Assembly (NCBI GenBank): GCA_025677815.1
Contig: JAIXMP010000048.1
Span: 62,001 to 126,000 of the forward strand
Length of the DNA stretch: 64,000 nt
Direction: 5' to 3'
From: Phascolomyces articulosus
Taxonomy: Eukaryota > Mucoromycota > Mucoromycetes > Mucorales > Lichtheimiaceae
The notes beneath the pieces are model-generated. The model was not told where the DNA came from. It searched no databases and worked only from the letters and a program-made list of their open reading frames with translations. A program made the translations under genes and the position numbers. Position 1 is the first letter of the stretch, and each line of letters opens with the position of its first letter. Shown piece by piece: positions 25,782 through 37,438 of the stretch.

Positions 25782-28111
25782 ATGAGTGAAAAGAATAGTG
25801 ATACTTCTAAAAATAATAGTGATACTATTACTGAAGAGGTGGTGTCTGCCAATGTTGATGGAGCACCACCATCTGATCATAATCTTCAACTTGTAAAAAC
25901 TAAATCTGAGAATGTGGAACCACATAGTATTTATTCAAAGTCTAAAAAATTATTTATTTGTGCCATTGTTTCTTATGCTGGTCTTGTTTCTCCTTTTTCT
26001 GGCACTATTTATTTTCCTGCTCTCACTCTTATTAGTGAGGTAATATAATCATCTTTTAAGATACATAAAAATAATAAAGACCTTCTGTTTGTGTTGTGGC
26101 GGTTTGGGGGGGAGAGGGAGAAACAATAGAGTGGCGAGTGTGTAGATATGACAGAATGCGGCTGGTGGGTTAGGGCGGGTGTAATCTTGATAAGTCAGAA
26201 AACAGAAAAAAATAATTAATTGATATTTATGTTATTCTATCTCTCTAAAAAAAGGAATTTAATGTCTCAACCTCACTTGTCAATTTGACAGTTACTGTTT
26301 ACATGATTTTCCAAGCGTTGTCACCATCGTTTTGGGGATCAAGTAGTGACTTGTGGGGTCGTAGACCCGTTTATCTTGGTACACTGTTTATCTTCATTGG
26401 TGTTTGTATCGGTTTGGCCATGGCTCCCACGTTTCCGTTCCTTCTTGGTATGCGTATGATACAAGCATTTGGTGCATCAAGCGGTATTGCCCTGGGTTAG
26501 TGATTATCTAATACAATTTTTTTTTGATCGTTCCTGATGTTGCCGTTGCTATCGGTTTCAAAATAATTTAACCGTTTTGTCAAATATTCTATAGGTGCGG
26601 GTGTGATTGGTGACTTCACAACACCAGCAGAGTAATTATAGTTTAAACTTCTTTTTTTTTACAGTAGAATTCTCTCTAAGTGGTTTTCTTACTAATAATT
26701 ATTCATTGAATATCACACGTTCTTAATCATAGACGTGGTGGTTATTATAGTATCTTTACATCATGTCAAATGGTTGCTACTGCTGTTGGCCCTGTCATTG
26801 GGGGTGCGATCGCTCAACAACTTAACTGGAGGTAAAAAAAAAAAAAACCCTCACCCATAAAAAAAGCTACTTAATAATTTTTTACCTTTTTATATTAATC
26901 ATGGTTATATAACTCTTTTTTTATTATTATTACAAAAAAAGATGGGTTTTCTGGGTATTACTTATTGTGGGCGTGATTGGATTTGTTGCTGTCCTCTTCT
27001 TCTTACCAGAGACATTGCGTTCACTTGTAGGAAATGGGAGTGGTTATGCCAATCCAACACCTCAACAATGGTTGAAAAGAAGATTAACAAAAGGACCTAA
27101 ACCACCAAAAACAGACATGTCCCGCTTCCGCCGGATTCCTAACATTCTTGAACCCTTTTTGTTTTTGCGTCACCCAGATGTTATCTTCACTATGATTATC
27201 AATGGTTGTTACTCGGCTATCTTGTATACATACATGACAACAACACCAAGTCATTTTACTACAATTTATGGATTGGATCAATTGCAAGTCGGTCTCTGTT
27301 ATTTACCCTACGGTTTTGGATGTATGGTCGGGTCAACACTTGGAGGTAGAATTCTTAATCGTGATTTCAGAATCATTGCTCGAAAACAAGGTATGACACC
27401 GGAACAAGTAAAAAAATCTGGAAAATTGGCCTCCGATTTCCCTATTTATCTTGCTCGATTACGTTCTGCCTGGATTCCTCTTACGCTTGGTCAATTGGTT
27501 ACTATTGTCTACGGTTGGACTCTTCATGCTGAAGCTCATCTTGCTGTTCCTTTGATTTTACAATTTCTTGGTAATATACAATTATTTGGATTTCTTCAAG
27601 CAATGATCGTGTTATATCTGTGTTTCTCATCCATGGGTTATTAATTTCTTTCATATGACTAATTTGTAGCTGGCCTGAGTATTACTCCCGTATTTAGTAT
27701 TTGTCAAACCTTAATGATCGATCTCTTCCCAAACAAAGGTGCTTCCATCACAGCTACTAATAACGTTGTCCGAAGCATGCTCGGGTAAATAATAATTAAG
27801 AAAATGTATTATGCATTATACATTCTGTGAAATCATTCGAGGAAAACCCTAATTTTTATATTTTTATATCCTTCCATTTTTATTATAGTGCTGTAGCAAC
27901 TTCGACCATTGAACCTGGTATTGAAAAGATTGGATTAGGTTGGATGTTCACAACACTTGGTTTGATTATCATTATCAATACAGCATTTATTCCCATTTTA
28001 ATCAAGTATGGTCCTAAATGGTGGCTTAACCGGATAGAAAAACAAGAGCGTCAAAAACAACGTCAAGAAGCTGAACGTGATGTTGAACAAGTTTCGGAAA
28101 CAAGCCAATAA
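25782..28111 (+). CDS. DHA1-type MFS transporter, array copy 5
   Basis: Predicted MFS exporter, 533 aa. Exons are 25782-26039, 26255-26495, 26595-26631, 26733-26831, 26942-27570, 27670-27784 and 27889-28111. It has the shortest exon 5 of the set (629 nt), so the cytosolic central loop is compact. Signatures are SPFSGTIYFPAL, GSSSDLWGRRPVYLG, PETLRSLVGNGSGYANPTP and a strongly charged C-tail rich in Gln, Arg and Glu. Intron 1 (26040-26254) is unusually long for this family at 215 bp and includes a G-rich patch. By eye it is the most conserved member and a good reference copy for the array. Confidence 0.93.
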
Positions 28112-29662
28112 GAGGATCTGATACTATTTCACATAATCCATTCTACGTCATATAATTATTATTATTATTATTATTATTACTATAATTTATACTTCCTTTC
28201 CCTTTCTTCTTTATTTTATTAGACTTTCAAAACAATCACAAAATAAGAAAAAGTTTCTATTTTTGTAATTATCTTCTTTTATTCATAAATATAAAAAAAA
28301 TAAGCAAATATATTATTATTCCACATCATTATTATAACGAGTATATAAAATTGATTGTATCATGAACATGGCTACCAAGTCTAGTAATTCTGGTCGATTC
28401 AAATACCTGTTATACAATAGAAAAGTTATGCCATAATTATCCTCCCATTCCAGGAAACAAAAATAACTATTTTATTTATGTGTGAATACTAACACGACTC
28501 TTCTGTAACATATAAAAATATGACTGAATGTTTATATATAGTTATATATAAGTAGGTAAAATATATAGTCAAAGAAAAGTGACACGTTCTTGAAGCTGTG
28601 TAATCAATAATTAGTTAAGAAAGAATTCTTTTTTGGTCAAAAACCGGTCATTCATGGTCCTGTTAGTAAAAGATATCAGCTAATGTGGGCTGACTGCATA
28701 TACAACAAACGTTTGCATTCAACAAATAATTCAAAGCATATCCTCGAACGAGTTATTGCTATCCGTTTTTTTAGACATTATACTACCCATGGATCCTTCT
28801 ATAGTAAGAATTACCCTTATAATTTTAAATGTAAGTTAATTATGTGCTAGTGTTATTTTACTTACAATGATGAAGTGTCCGTGAATGAGAATGAAACGAA
28901 ATGAATACACACGATAAAAAATACATGGTTAAAATTTTATCCAACTGCATCATCATGCATTGTTAAACACCACCACCATGAACTGCATGATGCATTATTA
29001 TACATACTGCATTTACTAAAGTGTTTAATAAATTTGTTTTACTGTAAAAATGTTTTCATTTCAACTCGACATCTTATTAGAGTTCATAAGAGTGATTCAG
29101 CAAACGATTTCGTTCTTCGCAGAATTTGTGATAAATTTTCATATATCCCTGTAAAAACGACATACATTAATAAAATCATCATGTTCTTGCATATATATTT
29201 TTCTATCAAGATATGCTTTTCATAATACTTTTTTGTACCTTGTATCAAAAACCAATTTGTTTCTAATCAAACGTGGCGAATAATAACAAACAAACCTGTA
29301 AATAGATTTTTCACGGTGCTGTATTATTATTCTGACGATGGTGATCATTGTTCTTTAGCAGTAGTAAAATCTATTTAAAAATTCCAATAAAAAGATCATG
29401 TATAAAAAAAAAGTTATTATTATAGTCCTTGATTTGCATATTATGGTCATAATGCACTATATAAGGGCCACTTTAAAAGGTTTTTATTTTAAGAAACATG
29501 TTGAAGTAGCTGCAAAGAAATGATTTACTACAGCCTCTTTTTTTTTTTTTGGTAATAAAGGGGAAGGCGAAAAAAAATTTTTTTTTTCTTCTATGAAAAG
29601 AGCAATATTTTATTAAAATTAGAGTCGTCTTCCTTATTATTTATACTATTTTTATAAAAAAA
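28112..29662. other. Intergenic region between transporter copies 5 and 6
   Basis: No gene seen. It contains a short ATT microsatellite at 28155-28179 and a TATATAAG element (29458-29465) that may belong to copy 6. Confidence 0.55.
29458..29465 (+). promoter_or_regulatory. TATA box candidate of transporter copy 6
   Basis: TATATAAG, followed by GGCC, lies about 200 bp before the ATG at 29663. The leader in between is T-rich. Confidence 0.45.
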
Positions 29663-31519
29663 ATGACGGATGCCACCAGAATTCAGAATGCTGACGCTGC
29701 TATTATTCAAGCAACTGTGACAGAAAATGATAGTCATGAAAATAGTACGGATAATCTAGAAAAAGAATTATCCTCCGTCAAAGATACTAGCGTAGAAATA
29801 AAAAAAGGATCAGAACCTCACTGCGTATTTTCTAAATCTAAAAGAATGGTGATATGTCTAATTGTCTCATATTCTGCCCTTATCTCGCCTCTTTCCGGTA
29901 ACAGCTATTATCCTGCGTTGCCCCAAATTAGTCAGGTATGTATGAAAAGGAAAGTAATTACTGGATATCAGTTTCTTTGTATTAAGTATTATTAATAAAC
30001 TCACTTTCTTACCCCATTCATAATCGCCGCAGGAGTTCGATGTTTCCATCTCTTTGGCAAATTTGTCGGTTACCAGTTATACTATTTTCCAAGCCTTGTC
30101 GCCTAGTTTTTGGGGACCAATTAGTGATCTGGTGGGTCGCCGACCTGTTTATATTGCTACAATTGTAATATTTATTGGAATTTGTGTTGGCTTGGCATTA
30201 GCTCCTTCCTATTCAGCACTTTTAGTTTTGCGCATGTTTCAAGCATTTGGATCAAGTTCAGCTATTGCACTTGGTAATCATATATGCCTGTATCATTTTT
30301 TATATTTCATTCTATACCTTTGATGTATCTCAAAAATTAATTTTATTTAATGAATTTATTTGCAAGGCGGTGGAGTAATTACTGATATCAGCACTCCTGC
30401 AGAGTAAGTACATGTTGACATACTTTATATGGATATCATGTAAAATAATCGGTTGCTAATGCTAATAAAATAAAACAAAAGGCGTGGTGGATATATTGGT
30501 ATATTCATGTTTTGTCAAACAATTTCTATGGCTGTAGGTCCGTTGGTAGGTGGGATTATTTCGGACAAACTCTCGTGGAGGTAGTAGCTATCTTTGTTAA
30601 GAAAAAAGGAAAAAAAAACGTCTTTGACATCATCAACAATATTATTTATAAACAAACCCATTTATAATTTTTAATTCATTTAGATGGCTATTTTGGGTCT
30701 TGCTTATGATGGGATTAATTGGCTTGGTATTAGTTTTTTTCTTCCTGCCCGAAACTCTGAGAAGCCTTGTTGGAAACGGAAGTGGCTATGCGAACCCTAC
30801 TCCATCACAATGGTTCAAACATAGGAAAATATCCAATAAGAATGTAACAAGCTTTGAGCCACTCACGCCTACTACACGCAAGATACCTAATTTTCTTGAA
30901 CCTTACCTTGTTCTACGTAATCCAGACGTAACCATTATTATGATGATTAATGGTTGCTTCACGTACTTGCCCTACTGTATTATGGTAACAACACCTCCTC
31001 ATTTTTCAACTATTTATGGTTTGAGTGAACTTCAAGTGGGTCTTTGTTATATTTGCCTTGGTACTGGAATGATTTTTGGATCATTTTTGAGTGGTCGGCT
31101 ACTGAATAGAGACTATAAAGTCATTGCTCTGGAACAAGGAATTGCACTTGATGAAATCAAGAAATCGGGTAAACTTGCTTTGGATTTTCCCATCTATCTA
31201 GCGCGCCTTCGTTCTTGCTGGGTTGCCATGGTTCTTGATGTATTTGTTGCATTAGGCTATGGCTGGGTCCTTTATACAAAAGCACTTCTTGCCGTACCTG
31301 TCATTTTACAGTTTCTAGGTAAAAAAAAGTATAAAGAATATAATGCACTTTTTGAGTATATGATTTTGCGCTTATATGGTTTTTTTTCTATCATCAAGCT
31401 GGTTTATGTACAGCATTTATATATAATTCAACTCAAACATTGTTAACTGATCTGTTTCCATCAAAAGGGGCAACAATTACTGGAAGTTCCAACATTTTTC
31501 GGTGTATGTTTGGGTAAGG

Positions 31520-31555
<36 letters not shown>

Positions 31556-31814
31556 CATTGAAAAGAATATCTGTTGTGTAATAATCAATGTAGCAGCTAT
31601 TAATTTTTTTATTTATTTCAGTGCTATTGCAGCATCTACCATCCAGCTTGGAATCGATCGTGTTGGATTGGGATGGATGTTTACTATTATTGGTTTATTA
31701 TTAGCAATCATACTCAGTCTTATTCCTATTCTTTTTAAATTTGGTCCAATCTGGAGATTGAGGCGTTCAGAGAAACAAAGTCGCCATAATACTCAAGGAG
31801 ATACAAAAGTTTAA
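29663..31814 (+). CDS. DHA1-type MFS transporter, array copy 6
   Basis: Predicted MFS exporter, 530 aa. Exons are 29663-29935, 30033-30273, 30367-30403, 30482-30580, 30684-31318, 31399-31513 and 31622-31814. TM1 carries SPLSGNSYYPAL, where the usual GTIYYPAL has changed. Motif A is GPISDLVGRRPVYIA, and PETLRSLVGNGSGYANPTP is present. The fifth exon shares TTPPHFSTIYGLSELQVG and a GSFLSGRLLNRD stretch with the adjacent pseudogene copy 7, so the two are close paralogues. Intron 6 contains an AT dinucleotide run of about 30 bp (31523-31552). Family assignment is firm; the substrate is unknown. Confidence 0.92.
31523..31552. repeat. (AT)n microsatellite in intron 6 of copy 6
   Basis: About 15 AT units just after the donor of the last intron of transporter copy 6. 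Confidence 0.9.
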
Positions 31815-33181
31815 TTGATGCCAAATAATGTGTACTGTAAAAAGCTGTTTGGTAACGTAAGATATACACATTTTACATCCTTCCATTATTATAAACGTTT
31901 TACCTTATTATATTACTATTCTGTACACTATAATTATATAGTACTTGATGCTCTTCTTTTTTGCCTTTTCTTATTGGAAAAAAATACTCTTTACTTTTTT
32001 TTTATTAATTAATATAGTATATTGTATACTATATATAAAATTGCATACTACTAAATAAAAGTTCATAACGAATATGCTTTTTTACAGAAATACATATATT
32101 TTGATAATTTTTTAATTTTGTTGTGCTGCATCGCTGCCAATAATTATCACCTATATATTTCGACCTGCTGCCTTGCCATTTCTGTCCAGTACTTTTCTAA
32201 GCTAATACTTTCTCATTTATAGATTTCACAATGCGCTGGAAATTTATGCAAGCCATTGGTTATTTTGGATAAATTATCACGGCTCATCATCATAGTTACT
32301 ATCATACCAAGGATGACACTACTTTTAATTATTGTAATAAACATAAAACTATTCATACTTTTTAAACATGTTAATTAAGCGCATGGTAAAGTTTATTTAA
32401 TTATAAAAATATAGGATGGCAAGGGAAAGAGGGTGATATGAGGTAAAACAAAGAAGTCGCAGTACGACGACGTATTTAGAAAAAAGAACATTGTAAAGGA
32501 CCTAACGCTGCTCCTGCATATTTAGTATACATGATTCGTCTGTATCCATACATTTTTTACCTTCTTCTTTCAAAACTTATTACAAAGAAACTAAACTTGT
32601 TTTGCTATTCCATAAACCATAAATATATCCAACCGTTCGTGACTGATAATGCAACAGTGGGGAGGAAATGGGCAATCTAAGTCTTTGCAAGTTCACATAC
32701 TTCTGGTTGCAAATAATCTTTCCAGCTTGTTTATCAAAATATATATAATTCTACGCAAATTCTCATAGCCGACATGTCTACTACATAAAAGGATCTAATA
32801 ATATATAGGCTAATTCTATCTAACGTTTTATGGCACAAAAAAATAATATGCATTAGTCTTTTCTCCAATATTTACAGCGTTTGGTTTTTTTTTTCTAGTG
32901 CCTGAGTGAATACTATTATTTATGTTCAAATGAATTAAGCACTATACATCTGTTATATAAATAATAATAAAAAGCTATTCATTATCGAACCTCATGTAAG
33001 TAACCCACTACTTGTTTCTTTGATGCGTCTTCGCATAGATAGGGAATGTTATAAACCTTATTTGTTTTAAACAATAAAAAAAGGAGGGAGTAAGTGTTTG
33101 CGAAAAAGCAAAGTTTATTATTAAAAGCAAAACCTTCTTTTCTTTTTCCATTCCCCTCCTTTTTTTTTATATATAAAAGCA
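31815..33181. other. Intergenic region between copies 6 and 7
   Basis: AT-rich DNA with no gene that I can support. Confidence 0.55.
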
Positions 33182-35312
33182 ATGGAGGAAGAAAACAGAT
33201 TACAAAATTCACTATTATCTAGAATAAATAGTGTTGGCGATGTTAACAATAAAATTGAAACAGTAACTACGGAAAACGACAAAGGCAATGGTTTAAGGAA
33301 GGATCGAAGCAATAATAACAATATGGATAATCTGGAAAAGGGACTGACTTCAGATAAGGATACGGTAGTCAAGGAAGAGCAAGAACCCCACTGTGTATTT
33401 TCTAAATCCAAAAAAATGAAGATATGTATTATTGTCTCATATGTTGCTCTTATCTCTCCTCTATCTGGCGCCATTTATTATCCTGCTTTAACACAGATTA
33501 GTCAGGTAAAATAAAATAAAGAGAAAATGATTTCCCATTTCTCTGGTAAATTTGACAGTGGCAAGCTATATTATTTTCCAGGCCGTGACGCCCTCATTTT
33601 GGGGTCCAATCAGTGATCGTGTAGATCGTCGATCTATTTATATTGCTACTATCACAATGTTTCTTGCAATTTGTGTTGGTTTGGCATTGGCTCCTTCCTA
33701 TCCCTCTCTTCTCGTTTTACGCATGTTTCAAGCATTTGGAGGAAGCTCTGCAATTGCACTTGGTAACGATACTTTCTGTATTTTTTGATGTATTTCAGAA
33801 AATTAAACTTATTGAATGAATGAATTTATCTCAAAGGTGGTGGAGTCAATACTGATTTTAGTACTCCTGCAGAGTAAGTATATATGCTACAATATTTATA
33901 TTATATCCTGCATAAATCCTGTTTGCTAACACAGTGAATAAAAGACGTGGTGGTTATTTTAGTATACTCGTTTCTTGTCAAACGGTTTCTATGACTACTG
34001 GTTCCATGTTAGGTGGTATTATTACAAATAAACTTTCCTGGAGGTAAAGAACATCATTTTTTTTTTCGTAAAAAAAAAGCAAAAACAAAAAAAATAATAA
34101 TACTCGTTTTAGTATCTTCAACAGTAATTTTATTTATCAACAATCCATTTAATTAAAGTAGATGGATATTCTGGATATTGCTTATGGTGGGGGCTGTTGG
34201 CTTGATATTAGTTTTTTTCTTTGTACACGAAACTCTAAGAAGCCTTGTTGGAAACGGAAGTGGTTATGCCAACCCTACTCCATCTCAATGGATTAAACAG
34301 CGAAGAATGGTTAATAAATCCATAAGTCCTAAATAAACCACACATACCAGTTTTCCAGACTCACACAAGATACCTAATTTTCTCGAACCTTTTCTCATTC
34401 TTCGTTATCCAGATGTATTCTTTGCTATGTTGATTAATGGTTGCTTCACGTACTTTATATACTGCCTTATGATAACAACGCCTCCTTACTTTTCATCGAT
34501 TTATGGTTTGAATGAACTGCAAGTAGGGTGTTGTTATATTTCCCTTGGTGCTGGAATAATTTTTGGATCATTTTTGAGTGGTCGGCTACTGAATAGAGAT
34601 TTTAGAGTCATTGCTATGAAACAAGGTATTGCACCTGATGAAATCGAGAATTCTGGTAAACTTGCTTTGGATTTCCCCATTTATAAGGCGCGTCTTCGCT
34701 CTTGCTGGGTTGCAATGATTATCGAAGTATTTGTTACACTGGCCTATGGTTGGACCCTTTATAAAAAAACACATCTTGCCATCCCCATCATGCTTCAATT
34801 TCTAGGTAAGGAAAAAAAATAGTATTAAAATTAAAGTTCTATTTTTCACACATACTGTCATATATATATATATTTGAAATCATCAAGGTGGTTTAAGTTC
34901 CGTTCCCATTTTTAATTCAGTTCAAACATTATTAACTGATTTGTTTGCTTCGCGAGGCGCTACAGTCATGGCAAGTTCTAATATTGTCAGATGCATATTT
35001 GGGTAAGAATTATGCGTTGAACATAGTATAATTTTTATCATTATAATTTCAGGGCAAGGTATTTATTAAATGATAATAACATTATTTTATAATAAAAACT
35101 ATCAATATAGTGCAATTGCGGGAGCTACCATCCAACTAGGGATCGATAGTGTCGGATTGGGATGGATGTTTACCATTATAGGTTTAATTTCAACAATTAC
35201 AACCTGTTTTGTTCCTATTCTTATTAAATATGGTCCAGTATGGAGAATAAAGCGTTCAGAGGAACAAAGTTGTCAAACACAAGATCCGAAAATTGATTTT
35301 GAAGCTAAATAA
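33182..35312 (+). pseudogene. DHA1-type MFS transporter, array copy 7 (inactivated)
   Basis: All seven exon positions can be found: 33182-33505, about 33530-33762, 33837-33873, 33945-34043, 34162-34805, 34888-35002 and 35111-35312. Three defects argue that it is dead. First, only about 45 bp separate the exon 1 donor from recognisable exon 2 coding (SLVNLTV), with no acceptor in the right phase, so most of intron 1 and the first codons of exon 2 appear deleted. Second, exon 5 has an in-frame TAA at 34334-34336 in the central loop, after which homology continues in the same frame. Third, motif A reads GPISDRVDRRSIY, losing the GRRP core, and PETLRS became HETLRS. Splice sites elsewhere are intact, so the loss looks recent. 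Confidence 0.88.
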
Positions 35313-37438
35313 TGCGATATAAAATAAATCCGGTAAGGAAGTCAGCATAACCTTATAAAAGCATTATTATAACGTTAATTATTCTATATACTTTATAATA
35401 ATTAAAGTTCCTTTTCTTTTTATTACATTAGAAATATAATCACTCTCCTTTTATCACTAAGTACCATGTATAGTTGATCAACAATGCATAAAAACAACCT
35501 CTATTCAATACCATTAGTCATCCCGAAAATAAATTGATCTCACTGAGGCTTTCCAGCATTTCTAACTTTTGACTGATATTTCTATCCTATGCGAGGCTAG
35601 AAAGACTAGGAAGGAATTTAGAGGCTTGGTCAAAGCTGAAAATATTGGTCAATGATATTTAACATTTCTCAAAGATTGAAAATATTTCTCAAACATTTAT
35701 AGCATTTTCGAAAGGCTAAAAAATATTTGCAGCATCCACCAAGACCAAAAAGATTGGCAACATATGCTGTATCCTAAAAGTTATGTGATTACTGCTTCCT
35801 ATGAATTTCTTTTACTACTTTTCTCATTTTCTGCTATAAGGAGTTAAAAACGTTTGCAGAATATTAAGTTTTAACCATAGTAATATATAATAGAAGTGGT
35901 ATTTGGTTATTATTGAATCACATTATCATTGAACATTATTATTGACAATTAAATATAAGCATTTTTACAAAAAAAAAAAAGGTAGAGAGACCCAAGCATT
36001 TCCAGCCTTTGCAGAATATTTCTAGCATTTTGGAAATGCTAGAAAGGTCCCCCGAAAAGCTAAAAAAATTTCTAGAGTTACTAAGGCAGGGTTTCACCTT
36101 TTTGACCTTCCAAGGCCACAGATGGTCTATCTAGGCCTTCCTAGCCTCTGCATAAATTCAGGATGTATATTATATAGTATGATTAATGCTCAGAATTATT
36201 ATTCAAATTATTGTATTATTATTATTAATTAATCAATAAAACATAACATAAGAAAATAACAATGTAGATTTTTTCTTGCATGTAGACCTATATAACTAAA
36301 GTAAGTAGCTAGTTTGAATAGGCAAAATAAGCCCAAAAGTCAAGATTTTTATTGGAGCAGCTAGTTGTAACTCTTCATTCGTTTGTTGTAGATGCATACT
36401 GTCGTTAAATCATTTACCAATTATGTGTATTTTTTTTCTTGTGCTAAAGTATTTTCTATGTCAGTTTGATTTCGCCTCAAGCTAATGTTTATACATATAT
36501 AATATAAAACCACAAATACCAACAGAGAAAAAAAAATAACTGAGATTATACTGTTTTTTACAATATACCCAATAGAATAATGAGAAAGAATGCCAATACC
36601 TCATCGTTCCTTATTGTATGCTTTTGGGGAGAAAAACAAGGGCAATATGTACATATATCAATATTCTATGGGTAGATTTCGTTTTATTTAATATTACTAC
36701 TCGTTGTTCCTACTACACTAGTATTATCACAATATTTACATTTGGTTTCATTAGTGCACTTGTATATGTTTTTACAGTTCGGATGTTGCACTCAAGAAAA
36801 ATGCATTAGAGCCAATATATACTAACATTTCTTCTTTTGCCTTTATTTTATCGTAATAATCACCACTAAGGACATTTTTGGATTCTTGGTTTTTTGATTC
36901 AGTAGCATAATTAGTGATGGATATCGAAAGAAGACTAAGCAAACATAAATCATTAGTCTATACTGTACTTTCTTTTGTTCAACTCACTCATTTTTTTGCG
37001 ATGTGTTTTAATATTATCTCTAACTACAAGAAGATTAACTTCAGTATTTTTGGGACCCAAGAAAATGGCATGTATGGGAGAGATCCTTGTGGTAATATGT
37101 GTTGAAATGGCAATCAAAGAAAAAGTTAAAAAGAAAATGAAGAGGAAGAAAGGGTCTGCCGTTTACTGTAGTCAAAACCGTCTTTTACGATACGATCACA
37201 TGATCCCACAGGAAGCTAATCAAACACTTTAGTCCTATCAATCAAGTTTACCACACAATGTGACAAAAGGATTGCCTCTTTGTAATTGGGATGCGTCAAA
37301 GAGTTATTTTCTGCTTGGTGTAAAGTCTATATAGCACAAAAATGAACTTTGGAAGCAGCAAATACGAAATTTAATAAGAGGAAAAGCGCTCCGAACAACG
37401 CATTTTTTTTTTGAAACGATCGCCTCCCATAAAACACA
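35313..37438. other. Intergenic region between the array and Bdp1
   Basis: No gene seen. It contains the repeat-like block at 35518-36165. Several short open frames at 36600-37230 show no family signature. Confidence 0.5.
35518..36165. mobile_element. MITE-like repetitive block (tentative)
   Basis: The block starts with CATCCCGAAAATAAAT and ends with ATTTATGCAGAGGCT-like sequence read inward from the right (CATCCTGAATTTATG on the minus strand), giving weak terminal inverted repeats. Inside are many degenerate short words such as GCTAGAAA, AGCATTTC and AAATATTTCTC, plus a perfect 12-bp hairpin at 36019-36045 (arms TTTCTAGCATTT and AAATGCTAGAAA, 3-nt loop). No coding capacity is seen. A small non-autonomous DNA element or a diverged minisatellite are the two options. 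Confidence 0.4.

Noticed and set aside
34294..34350. A 41-nt GT...AG stretch that could splice out the premature TAA of transporter copy 7
   Set aside because: It is shorter than any other intron here, is not a multiple of three, and its removal shifts the frame away from the conserved downstream sequence.
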